From assembly GCF_025840185.1 (NCBI RefSeq), contig NZ_JAMPJU010000004.1, forward strand, positions 1-64,000: a stretch of DNA of 64,000 nucleotides, in the 5' to 3' direction. Source of the DNA: Brenneria izbisi. Lineage in GTDB: Bacteria; Pseudomonadota; Gammaproteobacteria; Enterobacterales; Enterobacteriaceae. Position 1 is the first letter of the stretch; every line of letters starts with the position of its first letter. The position numbers and the translations under genes are program-made. The notes below the pieces were generated by a model. That model was given only the letters and a program-made list of their open reading frames with translations, ran no database searches and was not told the DNA's origin. This document shows, piece after piece, positions 55,970 to 64,000 of this stretch.

Positions 55970-57400
55970 TTAATTGCTTTGATAAATGTCTTTGTATAAA
56001 CGACTTTCAAACCGCACCAGAGGCACCCGGCGCGAGCGCTGGTCTTCCGGCGGAACGGCGTAACCGGAAAGGAATTGAACGAACGCCATCCGCTGGCCAC
56101 TTGCCGTGGTAATGAAACCAGCCAGATTATAAACGCCTTGCAATGCGCCGGTTTTCGCGGAAACTTTACCATTCACACCTGCTTCATGTAATCCGCCCCG
56201 ATAGCGTAACGTTCCGTCATAACCTGCAAGCGGCAGCATCGTAATATAATTCAGTTCCTGATCGTGCTGAGCGATATATTGTAATACCTGCATCATGGTT
56301 GCCGGAGAGATCAGATTGTGGCGCGATAGGCCTGAACCATCGACAACGATGCTGTTACCCAGATCGATTCCCGCTTTCTGACGCAATATTTGACGCACGG
56401 CGTCAGCCCCGGCACGCCAGGTGCCCGGCACATTGAAGCGTTCATGCCCGATAGTGCGGAAGACCGTATCCGCAATCATGTTGTCCGATTTTTTCAGCAT
56501 GACGGTCAGTAGATCATGCAATGGCGCGGATTGGGTCTGCGATAACACTGTACCGGCGGGGCCCGGTTGAGTCTGGCGGCGCAAATTGCCTTTGATTCTG
56601 ATATCCGCCTGTTGAAGCTCATCTTTTACAATGGCCCCGGCGTAACTGGCCCCATCCTGAATGGCAAACGCGAGTGGCAGCGGTTCAGCCCGCTGAGTCA
56701 GGCAACCGGTTAGCGTAAAACGATTCAGTTCTCCCGGCACAACGTCCAGTTCGCAGTATTGCGCGTCTGGAGAGCCTTTTGCCAAGGTGCGTACTTCACT
56801 GAACATTTGTACCGGATAGTAAGAAGCCACGCGGATAAACGCGTTATCGCCAGCTTTGGGCGCGCCATAGAGAGAAACGGAGAAGCAGTTGCGATCGACA
56901 ATCGCCGCGGAAGGCGGCGCGCTGAAACACTGCGTCATGTCGTTCCATGGCCAGCCTGGTGCTTTGTCATGGCTGGCGAACACTGATGTGTCGATCATGA
57001 CGTCCCCCGCAATTTCCTGTATGCCACGCTTTCTTAATTCCAGCACCATATTGCGTATTTGCTGGCGCTTCAGAGTAGGATCGCCGCTGAAGCGGACGAT
57101 CAGATCGCCACGTAATATCCCGTTACTGACGGCCTCATGGCTTTCCATTGTGGTCACAAAACGGTAGTCTGGGCCTAACTGGAGTAGTGCCGCCAATGCG
57201 GTTATCACCTTTTGCGTACTGGCGGGTAGCGCCATTTGTTGGCTGTTAAAGGCCATTGCCGGTGTGGTCGCCCCGATTTTTTGCACAACCAGCGCTAGAT
57301 TGGCGCCATCAGGCAAATATTGGATGTGATCTTCAACAGTCGCTGCATTGGCATGCAGAATAAAAGCGCAGGCAAGTCCGGTAACAATCGATGAAAAACG
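55970..57400 (-). CDS. dacB: D-alanyl-D-alanine carboxypeptidase/endopeptidase (PBP4)
   Basis: A 476-residue periplasmic enzyme cutting D-Ala-D-Ala ends and cross-links of peptidoglycan. Signal peptide about 1-21, Ser62-x-x-Lys65 (ASTQK), Ser306-Asp-Asn308 (KKSDNM) and Lys417-Thr-Gly419 (SAKTGAL) form the active site, with the large inserted domain between the first two. The start at 57400 (MRFSSIVTGLACAF) gives the standard signal peptide. Divergent from greA. Confidence 0.97.
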   Translation of the reverse strand, partial: RFSSIVTGLACAFILHANAATVEDHIQYLPDGANLALVVQKIGATTPAMAFNSQQMALPASTQKVITALAALLQLGPDYRFVTTMESHEAVSNGILRGDLIVRFSGDPTLKRQQIRNMVLELRKRGIQEIAGDVMIDTSVFASHDKAPGWPWNDMTQCFSAPPSAAIVDRNCFSVSLYGAPKAGDNAFIRVASYYPVQMFSEVRTLAKGSPDAQYCELDVVPGELNRFTLTGCLTQRAEPLPLAFAIQDGASYAGAIVKDELQQADIRIKGNLRRQTQPGPAGTVLSQTQSAPLHDLLTVMLKKSDNMIADTVFRTIGHERFNVPGTWRAGADAVRQILRQKAGIDLGNSIVVDGSGLSRHNLISPATMMQVLQYIAQHDQELNYITMLPLAGYDGTLRYRGGLHEAGVNGKVSAKTGALQGVYNLAGFITTASGQRMAFVQFLSGYAVPPEDQRSRRVPLVRFESRLYKDIYQSN

Positions 57401-57672
57401 CATAATCTCAGCTAACAACAGGGTAACGTGTGGTCATACTACGGCGCAACACGGTCTAAAGTAAACGATGACCCTCATGGAACTCTGGGTTAAAATACGT
57501 ATCAAAATGCAAAATCGATACCGGCCTGGACAGTTTGTTCCGGGACTGGTTGCTTTTGTTTTACGCCCGGAAAGCGCTGTCGTGCGCAGACACGATGCCG
57601 TATTTAATTTTTAACAGTCAGGATGACAACGACTTTGTAAGTCTAACGGATTTTTTTAGAGGTATAGACAAT

Positions 57673-58149
57673 ATGAAACAGTTTCCGATGACGTTGCGTG
57701 GCGCGGAAAAATTACGCGAAGAGCTTGAGTATTTAAAATCAGTTCGTCGGCCCGAGATTATCGCCGCGATTGCTGAAGCCCGCGAGCACGGTGATTTGAA
57801 AGAAAATGCGGAGTACCATGCAGCGCGTGAACAACAGGGTTTTTGTGAAGGTCGAATTCAGGATATCGAAGCTAAACTCTCTAATGCTCAGGTTATCGAT
57901 GTAACGAAAATGTCCTCAAACGGTCGTGTGATCTTTGGCGCGACGGTGACCGTCATGAATCTGGATAATGAAGAAGAGCAGACTTATCGTATCGTCGGTG
58001 ACGATGAGGCGGATTTTAAACAAAATCTGATTTCTGTTAATTCCCCGATTGCCCGCGGTTTGATTGGCAAAGAGGAAGACGATGTGGTGGTTATCAATAC
58101 GCCGGGCGGTGATGTTGAATATGAGATCATCAAGGTTGAATATTTGTAA
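57673..58149 (+). CDS. greA: Transcription elongation factor GreA
   Basis: A 158-residue factor that rescues backtracked RNA polymerase by stimulating RNA cleavage. N-terminal coiled-coil finger with the acidic tip [16 protein letters not shown]-terminal FKBP-like domain with [16 protein letters not shown]. The start at 57673 ([14 protein letters not shown]) follows GAGG; the long upstream extension from 57535 is leader. The 272-base region between dacB and greA should hold both promoters. Confidence 0.97.
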   Translation: MKQFPMTLRGAEKLREELEYLKSVRRPEIIAAIAEAREHGDLKENAEYHAAREQQGFCEGRIQDIEAKLSNAQVIDVTKMSSNGRVIFGATVTVMNLDNEEEQTYRIVGDDEADFKQNLISVNSPIARGLIGKEEDDVVVINTPGGDVEYEIIKVEYL

Positions 58150-58195
58150 TTTTTTCTGGATTGGCGATTAAAACAGCAAAGTTTGTAAAGAAAAG

Positions 58196-58218
58196 AAAAA
58201 GGCCGCTCGCGGCCTTTT
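58196..58218. terminator. Terminator between greA and yhbY
   Basis: AAAAAGGCCGC, TC, GCGGCCTTTTCT: a tight GC-rich hairpin flanked by A and T runs, usable from both sides. Confidence 0.8.
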
Positions 58219-58277
58219 CTCTAACAGGCAGGCATGGCACCTTTCCGTTAAAACAGCTTATGTTGAAATAAAAATTG

Positions 58278-58571
58278 CTATCGTGGTAACACAATTTTAC
58301 GTTCTTTTGTCGGACGATAAAGTACCAGCGTATGGCCGATGACCTGAACGTTATTGGCGCCGGTTTCGCGAACAATTGCTTCAACTATCAAAGCCTTGGT
58401 TTCGCGATCTTCGGTAGCGATTTTTACTTTGATCAGTTCGTGATGCTCCAAAGCCTGTTCGATCTCAGCCAGAACACCTTCGGTGAGGCCATTATTGCCC
58501 AGCATGACAACCGGTTTTAACGGATGCGCCAGACCTTTCAGGTGTTGTTTTTGTTTGTTACTTAGGTTCAT
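58278..58571 (-). CDS. yhbY: CRS1-YhbY (CRM) domain RNA-binding protein
   Basis: A 97-residue RNA-binding protein of the CRM family associated with pre-50S ribosomes. The motif GNNGLTEGVLAEIEQALEHH and the start MNLSNKQKQHLKGLAHPLKP are typical. Divergent from rlmE, as in E. coli. Confidence 0.95.
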   Translation of the reverse strand: MNLSNKQKQHLKGLAHPLKPVVMLGNNGLTEGVLAEIEQALEHHELIKVKIATEDRETKALIVEAIVRETGANNVQVIGHTLVLYRPTKERKIVLPR

Positions 58572-58697
58572 TGTCTTTTTTGCTTAGGTTGGGATTGAAA
58601 ACGGGTCATTCTACCGCCATCTCATGATTATAACCAATCTCACGATGTCGATTGGAGATATGTGAGAAGAGAAAAATGCAGGGAAAGAAATAGTAAA

Positions 58698-58726
58698 GTG
58701 TTCCCCGCGTCCGCGCGGATAAACCG
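58698..58726 (+). CRISPR. Solitary type I-E CRISPR-repeat-like sequence (no array)
   Basis: A 29-base segment starting GTGTTCCCCGCG and ending GGATAAACCG. It agrees with the enterobacterial type I-E repeat at about 26 of 29 positions, differing in the hairpin loop and one stem base. It ends 44 bases before the rlmE start. No second repeat lies 32-33 bases on either side and no cas gene is in the window, so this is a single repeat-like unit, either a fossil or a regulatory element. Confidence 0.6.
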
Positions 58727-58770
58727 TTTCCACTCACCGAGAGCGTCTTACAAGAATAGTTGGAAAACAG

Positions 58771-59400
58771 ATGGCTAATAAGAAGCGTTCTGCTAGCTCC
58801 AGTCGCTGGTTGCAGGAACACTTTAGCGATAAATATGTGCAACAGGCGCAGAAAAAGGGACTCCGCTCACGAGCTTGGTTTAAACTTGATGAAATACAGC
58901 AGAGCGACAAACTGTTCAGACCGGGTATGACCGTGGTTGATTTAGGCGCCGCGCCGGGTGGCTGGTCGCAGTATGTGGTGACGCAGATCGGCGGACAAGG
59001 CCGTATCATTGCCTGCGATATTTTACCGATGGATCCTATTGTTGGTGTCGATTTCCTTCAAGGTGATTTTCGTGATGAATTGGTCCTCAAAGCGTTGCTG
59101 GAGAGAGTGGGGGATAACAAGGTTCAGGTGGTGATGTCCGACATGGCCCCGAACATGAGTGGTACACCGGCGGTTGATATCCCGAAATCGATGTATCTGG
59201 TTGAATTAGCGCTTGAAATGTGTCGGGATGTATTAGCGCCAGGCGGAAGTTTCCTGGTGAAAGTGTTTCAGGGAGAGGGTTTTGATGAATACCTGCGGGA
59301 AATTCGTTCCCTGTTTACGAAGGTGAAGATTCGTAAGCCAGATGCTTCGCGCGCCAGGTCGCGTGAAGTGTATATTGTAGCGACAGGGCGCAAACTGTAG
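58771..59400 (+). CDS. rlmE: 23S rRNA (uridine-2552-2'-O)-methyltransferase RlmE
   Basis: A 209-residue heat-shock SAM methyltransferase acting on U2552 of 23S rRNA. SAM motif [14 protein letters not shown], then [10 protein letters not shown] and [15 protein letters not shown] carrying the Asp and Lys of the catalytic triad. In operon with ftsH, 47 bases downstream. Confidence 0.96.
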   Translation: MANKKRSASSSRWLQEHFSDKYVQQAQKKGLRSRAWFKLDEIQQSDKLFRPGMTVVDLGAAPGGWSQYVVTQIGGQGRIIACDILPMDPIVGVDFLQGDFRDELVLKALLERVGDNKVQVVMSDMAPNMSGTPAVDIPKSMYLVELALEMCRDVLAPGGSFLVKVFQGEGFDEYLREIRSLFTKVKIRKPDASRARSREVYIVATGRKL

Positions 59401-59447
59401 TACCCTAACGCTGTTTTTTAACACAGTTGTAATATGAGGTTAATCCC

Positions 59448-61391
59448 TTGAGTGACATGGCGAAAAACCTGATTCTCTGGTTAGTCATCGCAGTAGTGCT
59501 GATGTCCGTATTCCAGAGCTTCGGGCCCAGCGAGTCGAATGGCCGTAGGGTGGATTATTCAACCTTCTTGACTGAAGTGAATCAGGATCAGGTCCGTGAA
59601 GCACGTATTAACGGGCGTGAAGTTAGTGTTATCAAAAAAGATAGCAACCGATACACGACTTATATTCCTGTCAATGATCCCAAGCTACTGGATAACCTGC
59701 TAACGAAGAATGTGAAAGTCGTTGGAGAACCACCGGAAGAACCAAGCCTGCTGGCTTCGATCTTCATTTCCTGGTTCCCAATGCTGCTATTGATTGGTGT
59801 CTGGATCTTCTTCATGCGTCAAATGCAAGGCGGTGGCGGTAAAGGCGCCATGTCTTTTGGCAAAAGCAAGGCCCGGATGCTGACGGAAGATCAGATCAAA
59901 ACGACTTTTGCTGACGTAGCGGGTTGTGACGAAGCAAAAGAAGAAGTAAGCGAACTGGTCGAGTATTTACGTGAGCCAAGCCGTTTCCAGAAACTGGGCG
60001 GCAAGATACCGAAAGGTATCCTGATGGTCGGGCCGCCGGGTACGGGTAAAACGTTGCTGGCAAAAGCTATCGCCGGTGAAGCGAAAGTACCTTTCTTTAC
60101 TATTTCTGGTTCTGATTTCGTTGAAATGTTCGTCGGTGTCGGTGCTTCCCGTGTTCGCGACATGTTTGAGCAGGCCAAGAAAGCGGCGCCTTGCATCATC
60201 TTTATCGACGAAATCGATGCGGTAGGTCGTCAGCGTGGCGCGGGTCTGGGCGGTGGCCACGATGAGCGTGAGCAGACGCTGAATCAGATGCTGGTTGAAA
60301 TGGATGGGTTTGAAGGCAACGAAGGCATTATTGTCATCGCCGCGACTAACCGTCCCGATGTACTCGACCCTGCGTTACTGCGTCCAGGCCGTTTTGACCG
60401 TCAGGTAGTTGTTGGCTTACCCGATGTGCGAGGCCGTGAGCAGATTCTGAAAGTACATATGCGTCGAGTGCCTTTGTCGCCAGATATTGATGCCTCTGTG
60501 ATCGCGCGTGGTACGCCGGGTTTTTCCGGTGCGGATTTGGCTAACCTGGTCAATGAAGCGGCATTGTTCGCCGCACGCGGTAACAAGCGCGTTGTGTCGA
60601 TGGTCGAGTTTGAAAAAGCGAAAGACAAAATCATGATGGGCGCTGAGCGCCGTTCTATGGTGATGACCGAGCAACAGAAAGAATCAACGGCTTATCACGA
60701 AGCAGGACACGCGATTATTGGTCGTCTGGTTCCTGAACACGATCCGGTGCATAAAGTGACGATTATTCCACGTGGCCGTGCGTTGGGTGTGACGTTCTTC
60801 CTGCCGGAAGGCGATGCGATCAGCGCCAGTCGTCAGAAGCTGGAAAGCCAGATTTCCACCCTGTACGGCGGTCGTCTGGCCGAAGAAATTATCTATGGTG
60901 CGGAAAAGGTTTCGACCGGTGCGTCGAATGACATTAAGGTAGCAACATCCATTGCACGCAATATGGTCACACAGTGGGGCTTCTCTGAAAAACTGGGGCC
61001 GTTGCTGTATGCCGAAGAAGAAGGCGAAGTGTTCCTGGGGCGTTCCGTTGCGAAAGCCAAACATATGTCTGATGAAACGGCCAGAATCATTGATCAGGAA
61101 GTGAAATCCCTGATTGAGCGGAATTATGTGCGTGCGCGTGAGTTGCTGATGGCAAACATGGACATATTGCATTCAATGAAAGACGCGTTGATGAAATATG
61201 AAACCATCGATGCCCCGCAGATTGATGATCTGATGGCGCGTAAAGATGTTCGCCCGCCGGCAGGCTGGGAGGAGTCTGGCTCGGATAGTAATTCTGATAA
61301 CGGCGGTTCGCCAAAGGCGCCAACGCCAGTTGATGAACCCAATACCCCAAATCCGGGTAATACGATGTCAGAACAACTGAGCGATAAATAA
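59448..61391 (+). CDS. ftsH: ATP-dependent zinc metalloprotease FtsH
   Basis: A 647-residue membrane-anchored AAA+ protease degrading sigma-32, LpxC and misfolded membrane proteins. Two membrane helices (about 7-27 and 100-121) enclose a periplasmic part; Walker A GPPGTGKT, Walker [35 protein letters not shown] and the zinc site HEAGH (near 417) follow. The TTG at 59448 (MSDMAKN) is chosen because GAGG lies nine bases before it; the ATG at 59457 would be too far. Confidence 0.97.
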   Translation: MSDMAKNLILWLVIAVVLMSVFQSFGPSESNGRRVDYSTFLTEVNQDQVREARINGREVSVIKKDSNRYTTYIPVNDPKLLDNLLTKNVKVVGEPPEEPSLLASIFISWFPMLLLIGVWIFFMRQMQGGGGKGAMSFGKSKARMLTEDQIKTTFADVAGCDEAKEEVSELVEYLREPSRFQKLGGKIPKGILMVGPPGTGKTLLAKAIAGEAKVPFFTISGSDFVEMFVGVGASRVRDMFEQAKKAAPCIIFIDEIDAVGRQRGAGLGGGHDEREQTLNQMLVEMDGFEGNEGIIVIAATNRPDVLDPALLRPGRFDRQVVVGLPDVRGREQILKVHMRRVPLSPDIDASVIARGTPGFSGADLANLVNEAALFAARGNKRVVSMVEFEKAKDKIMMGAERRSMVMTEQQKESTAYHEAGHAIIGRLVPEHDPVHKVTIIPRGRALGVTFFLPEGDAISASRQKLESQISTLYGGRLAEEIIYGAEKVSTGASNDIKVATSIARNMVTQWGFSEKLGPLLYAEEEGEVFLGRSVAKAKHMSDETARIIDQEVKSLIERNYVRARELLMANMDILHSMKDALMKYETIDAPQIDDLMARKDVRPPAGWEESGSDSNSDNGGSPKAPTPVDEPNTPNPGNTMSEQLSDK

Positions 61392-61430
61392 CGCGTCAGA
61401 TTATATTTTGTTGCACGTAGTGTTTCTGCA

Positions 61431-61458
61431 AACCCCGGCTTAAAAGCTGGGGTTTTTT
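61431..61458 (+). terminator. Terminator after ftsH
   Basis: AACCCCGGCTT (61431-61441) and AAGCTGGGGTT (61444-61454, one G-U pair) followed by TTTTTT. folP starts 58 bases later, so some read-through is likely. Confidence 0.75.
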
Positions 61459-61515
61459 ACTAATGAGTTTGCTGGAAAACGTTTAAGATAAGCCCTTGAT
61501 GTCGAGGAATATGTC

Positions 61516-62349
61516 ATGCAATTAATTGCCAGAGGGTCAATCCTGGATCTGTCTCGCCCCAATGTTATGGGCATTCTCAATGTTACACCTGATTCATTCT
61601 CTGATGGCGGCAAACACAACACTGTAGAGGCCGCGTTATATCATGCTCAGGAGATGATTGCCGCTGGCGCCACATTAATCGATATCGGCGGTGAATCGAC
61701 TCGCCCTGGTGCTGATGATGTGAGTATCGAAGAGGAACTGGCGCGTGTAGTACCGGTGGTTGAAGCGTTGTCCGCACGTTTTGATGTATGGATTTCCGTC
61801 GATACCTCAAAGCCGGAGGTCATTACTGCCTCTGCTCAAGCCGGTGCGCACCTGATCAATGATATTCGATCGCTGCAAGAGCCGGGTGCTTTAGAAGCGG
61901 CGGCGGCAACGGGGCTGCCAGTCTGTCTGATGCACATGCAAGGGGGGCCGAAAACCATGCAGCATGATCCCCATTATGACGATTTGATGGCGGAAATCGG
62001 GGCGTTTTTACAACAGCATATCGATCGTTGCGTGAACGGCAATATTCCGAAAAATAAGCTATTACTTGATCCCGGCTTCGGCTTTGGTAAGAATTTGGCC
62101 CATAATTACGAGCTTCTGGCCCGGCTGGGGGAATTGCATCGCTTTGGACTGCCGTTGCTGGTGGGGATGTCCAGAAAATCCATGATTGGTCAACTACTTA
62201 AGGTGCCGCCATTACAACGCGTCCAGGGCAGCGTGGCGTGTGCGGTGATTGCTGCGATGCAAGGCGCGCAAATCATCCGCGTGCATGATGTAAAAGAAAC
62301 CGTTGATGCCATGCGCATTGTTGAAGCGACGCTTGCAGCAAAGGAATAA
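61516..62349 (+). CDS. folP: Dihydropteroate synthase
   Basis: A 277-residue TIM-barrel enzyme of folate synthesis joining pterin diphosphate and p-aminobenzoate; the sulfonamide target. [26 protein letters not shown], and SVDTSKPEV are the family motifs; [11 protein letters not shown] follows. Directly before glmM with an 8-base gap. Confidence 0.97.
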   Translation: MQLIARGSILDLSRPNVMGILNVTPDSFSDGGKHNTVEAALYHAQEMIAAGATLIDIGGESTRPGADDVSIEEELARVVPVVEALSARFDVWISVDTSKPEVITASAQAGAHLINDIRSLQEPGALEAAAATGLPVCLMHMQGGPKTMQHDPHYDDLMAEIGAFLQQHIDRCVNGNIPKNKLLLDPGFGFGKNLAHNYELLARLGELHRFGLPLLVGMSRKSMIGQLLKVPPLQRVQGSVACAVIAAMQGAQIIRVHDVKETVDAMRIVEATLAAKE

Positions 62350-62357
62350 AAACAACT

Positions 62358-63695
62358 ATGAGTAATCGCAAATATTTTGGGACGGACGGCGTACGCGGCA
62401 AAGTTGGCGATACACCGATAACGCCTGACTTTGTGCTGAAACTTGGCTGGGCGGCGGGTAAGGTCTTGGCGCGCCACGGTTCCCGTAAGATCATTATCGG
62501 TAAGGACACCCGAATTTCCGGCTATATGCTGGAGTCTGCTCTTGAAGCGGGGCTGGCGGCAGCCGGTTTGTCCGCTTCTTTTACGGGACCGATGCCGACA
62601 CCCGCGGTTGCTTACCTGACTCGTACCTTCAGGGCTGAAGCCGGGATCGTTATCTCTGCTTCACACAATCCTTACTATGATAACGGTATTAAATTCTTCT
62701 CTATTGACGGTACCAAATTGCCCGATGAGGTGGAAGAAGCCATTGAAGCCGAGATGGAAAAACCGTTGACCTGTGTGGAGTCCGCGGAATTAGGGAAGGC
62801 AAACCGTATTGTCGATGCGGCAGGTCGTTACATCGAATTTTGTAAAGGTACGTTTCCCAGCGAACTCAGTCTCAGCGGCTTGAAAATCGTGGTTGACTGT
62901 GCGAACGGCGCCACATACCACATTGCGCCAAGTGTGTTGCGCGAACTGGGCGCCAAAGTGATTTCCATTGGTTGTGAACCGGATGGAATGAACATCAATG
63001 AAGAATGCGGTGCGACGGATGTCAGACAGCTACAGGCCCGCGTTTTGGCTGAGAAAGCGGATGTTGGACTGGCATTTGATGGCGATGGCGATCGTCTGAT
63101 TATGGTTGACCACCAGGGTAACAAAGTAGATGGCGACCAGATTCTGTACATCATTGCCCGTGAAGGTTTGCGTCAGGGACAATTGCGCGGCGGCGCGGTG
63201 GGCACGCTGATGAGCAACATGGGCCTGGAGCTGGCGTTAAAGCAACTGGGCATTCCTTTTGCCCGCGCCAAAGTCGGTGATCGTTATGTGCTGGAAATGA
63301 TGCAGGCAAGAGGATGGCGTATCGGGGCCGAGAACTCCGGCCACGTGATTCTGCTGGATAAAACCACGACGGGCGACGGCGTGATCGCCGGTTTACAAGT
63401 GCTGACGGCGATGGTCAGAAACCACATGAGTCTGCATGACTTATGCAGCGGCATGACACTTTTTCCGCAGATTTTGGTTAATGTGCGTTTCTCTGGCGAA
63501 CACGATCCGCTGGAGGATAAAACCGTGCAGCAGGTGACTCAGGATGTCGAAAAAGATCTCACTGGACGAGGACGTGTTCTGTTACGTAAATCGGGTACTG
63601 AACCGCTGATTCGCGTCATGGTTGAAGGTGAAAATGAAGCAACGGTAATTGAATTTGCGAATCGGATTGCGGATGCGGTAAAGGCAGTGGGTTAA
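62358..63695 (+). CDS. glmM: Phosphoglucosamine mutase
   Basis: A 445-residue enzyme turning glucosamine-6-phosphate into glucosamine-1-phosphate for cell-wall precursors. Phosphorylated Ser102 in ISASHNP, metal loop FDGDGDRLI, sugar loop GAENSGHV and C-terminal [14 protein letters not shown]. Operon with folP. Confidence 0.97.
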   Translation: MSNRKYFGTDGVRGKVGDTPITPDFVLKLGWAAGKVLARHGSRKIIIGKDTRISGYMLESALEAGLAAAGLSASFTGPMPTPAVAYLTRTFRAEAGIVISASHNPYYDNGIKFFSIDGTKLPDEVEEAIEAEMEKPLTCVESAELGKANRIVDAAGRYIEFCKGTFPSELSLSGLKIVVDCANGATYHIAPSVLRELGAKVISIGCEPDGMNINEECGATDVRQLQARVLAEKADVGLAFDGDGDRLIMVDHQGNKVDGDQILYIIAREGLRQGQLRGGAVGTLMSNMGLELALKQLGIPFARAKVGDRYVLEMMQARGWRIGAENSGHVILLDKTTTGDGVIAGLQVLTAMVRNHMSLHDLCSGMTLFPQILVNVRFSGEHDPLEDKTVQQVTQDVEKDLTGRGRVLLRKSGTEPLIRVMVEGENEATVIEFANRIADAVKAVG

Positions 63696-63726
63696 AGGGC
63701 GTTAAACCCTGTCAAACAAATACATA

Positions 63727-63769
63727 GGGCTTTCGGTTATTATCATATGCTGAAAGCCGCTGTTTTTTT
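63727..63769 (+). terminator. Terminator after glmM
   Basis: GGCTTTCGG and CTGAAAGCC arms (63728-63757) with a T-run at 63762-63768. Confidence 0.65.
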
Positions 63770-63944
63770 CTTCAATCAGCAAACGACGGTCAAATTACCC
63801 TTGCGTACTCTACAGCCTTTGGTTAGTATTCAGACCCGCTTGATATGGGATGAGTGTTCATTCGATTTAGCGGATTAGACGCGGTTTACCGCAAGAATAT
63901 AGCATTCTCCATTGATTATGGGGAAAACGGTCACAGGTACAACT

Positions 63945-64000
63945 ATGTACGAAGCTCTTTTAGTCATTTTCCTGTTAGTAGCGATCGGCCTTGTTGTCTT
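63945..64000 (+). CDS. secG: Preprotein translocase subunit SecG, first residues (cut by window edge)
   Basis: ATG at 63945 opens MYEALLVIFLLVAIGLVV, the first membrane helix of SecG, 249 bases after glmM as in E. coli. CACAGG at 63931-63936 is the likely ribosome site. The rest lies outside the window. SecG helps SecYEG-driven export. Confidence 0.88.
   Translation, partial: MYEALLVIFLLVAIGLVV

Noticed and set aside
58640..58770. Possible short CRISPR array around the repeat-like unit
   Set aside because: Segments 32-33 bases on either side do not resemble a second repeat, so only a single unit is claimed.

Overview
The window reads as a chromosomal segment of an Enterobacterales bacterium, most likely a plant-associated member of the Pectobacteriaceae (Brenneria, Pectobacterium, Dickeya or Lonsdalea). 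The housekeeping proteins are close to those of E. coli and many blocks keep E. coli gene order. The accessory content is that of a pectin and beta-glucoside user, and one gene sits behind an HrpL-type (type III secretion) promoter. The genus is an inference from gene content; no species call is possible from sequence reading alone.

Layout. 1-2119: the end of an integrated element: a partial IS630-type transposase, a broken P4-type integrase and the tRNA-Phe gene it probably used as target. 2235-9744: yjdC-dsbD-cutA, aspA, fxsA and the heat-shock pair groS-groL with a sigma-32 promoter. 9852-11442: an isolated gene behind an hrp box, encoding a Fic-motif protein that looks like a type III effector. 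11679-18155: ubiC-ubiA, plsB, dgkA-lexA with two SOS boxes, yjbJ and zur. 18253-24122: the yhaK/yhaJ, yqjG, yqjF, yqjKED, mzrA-yqjA block. 24581-30131: galacturonate catabolism, exuR and uxaC-uxaB-uxaA. 30288-35728: sstT, alx with its yybP-ykoY riboswitch, ygjR, rlmG and a small coiled-coil protein. 35952-36985: Spy-like and DUF305 envelope proteins. 37218-41585: a beta-glucoside PTS gene (bglF) and a phospho-beta-glucosidase gene (bglA), each behind a BglG-type antiterminator target plus terminator, with no antiterminator gene nearby. 41864-49982: tRNA-Ile(CAU), mug, rpoD-dnaG-rpsU, tsaD, argR, mdh. 50045-51542: a Ner-like regulator (sfsB) divergent from two tandem proteins with the phage Mu DNA-binding domain, with a large palindrome between. 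51567-64000: ispB, rplU-rpmA-yhbE-obgE, dacB, greA, yhbY, rlmE-ftsH-folP-glmM and the start of secG.

Most genes are ordinary core functions. The unusual signals are the hrp-box effector candidate, a solitary 29-base sequence between yhbY and rlmE that closely resembles a type I-E CRISPR repeat, the paired variant RAT/terminator leaders of the beta-glucoside genes, the Mu-like regulatory cluster next to ispB, and the absence of several transporter genes (dcuA, dinF, exuT) from otherwise E. coli-like neighbourhoods.
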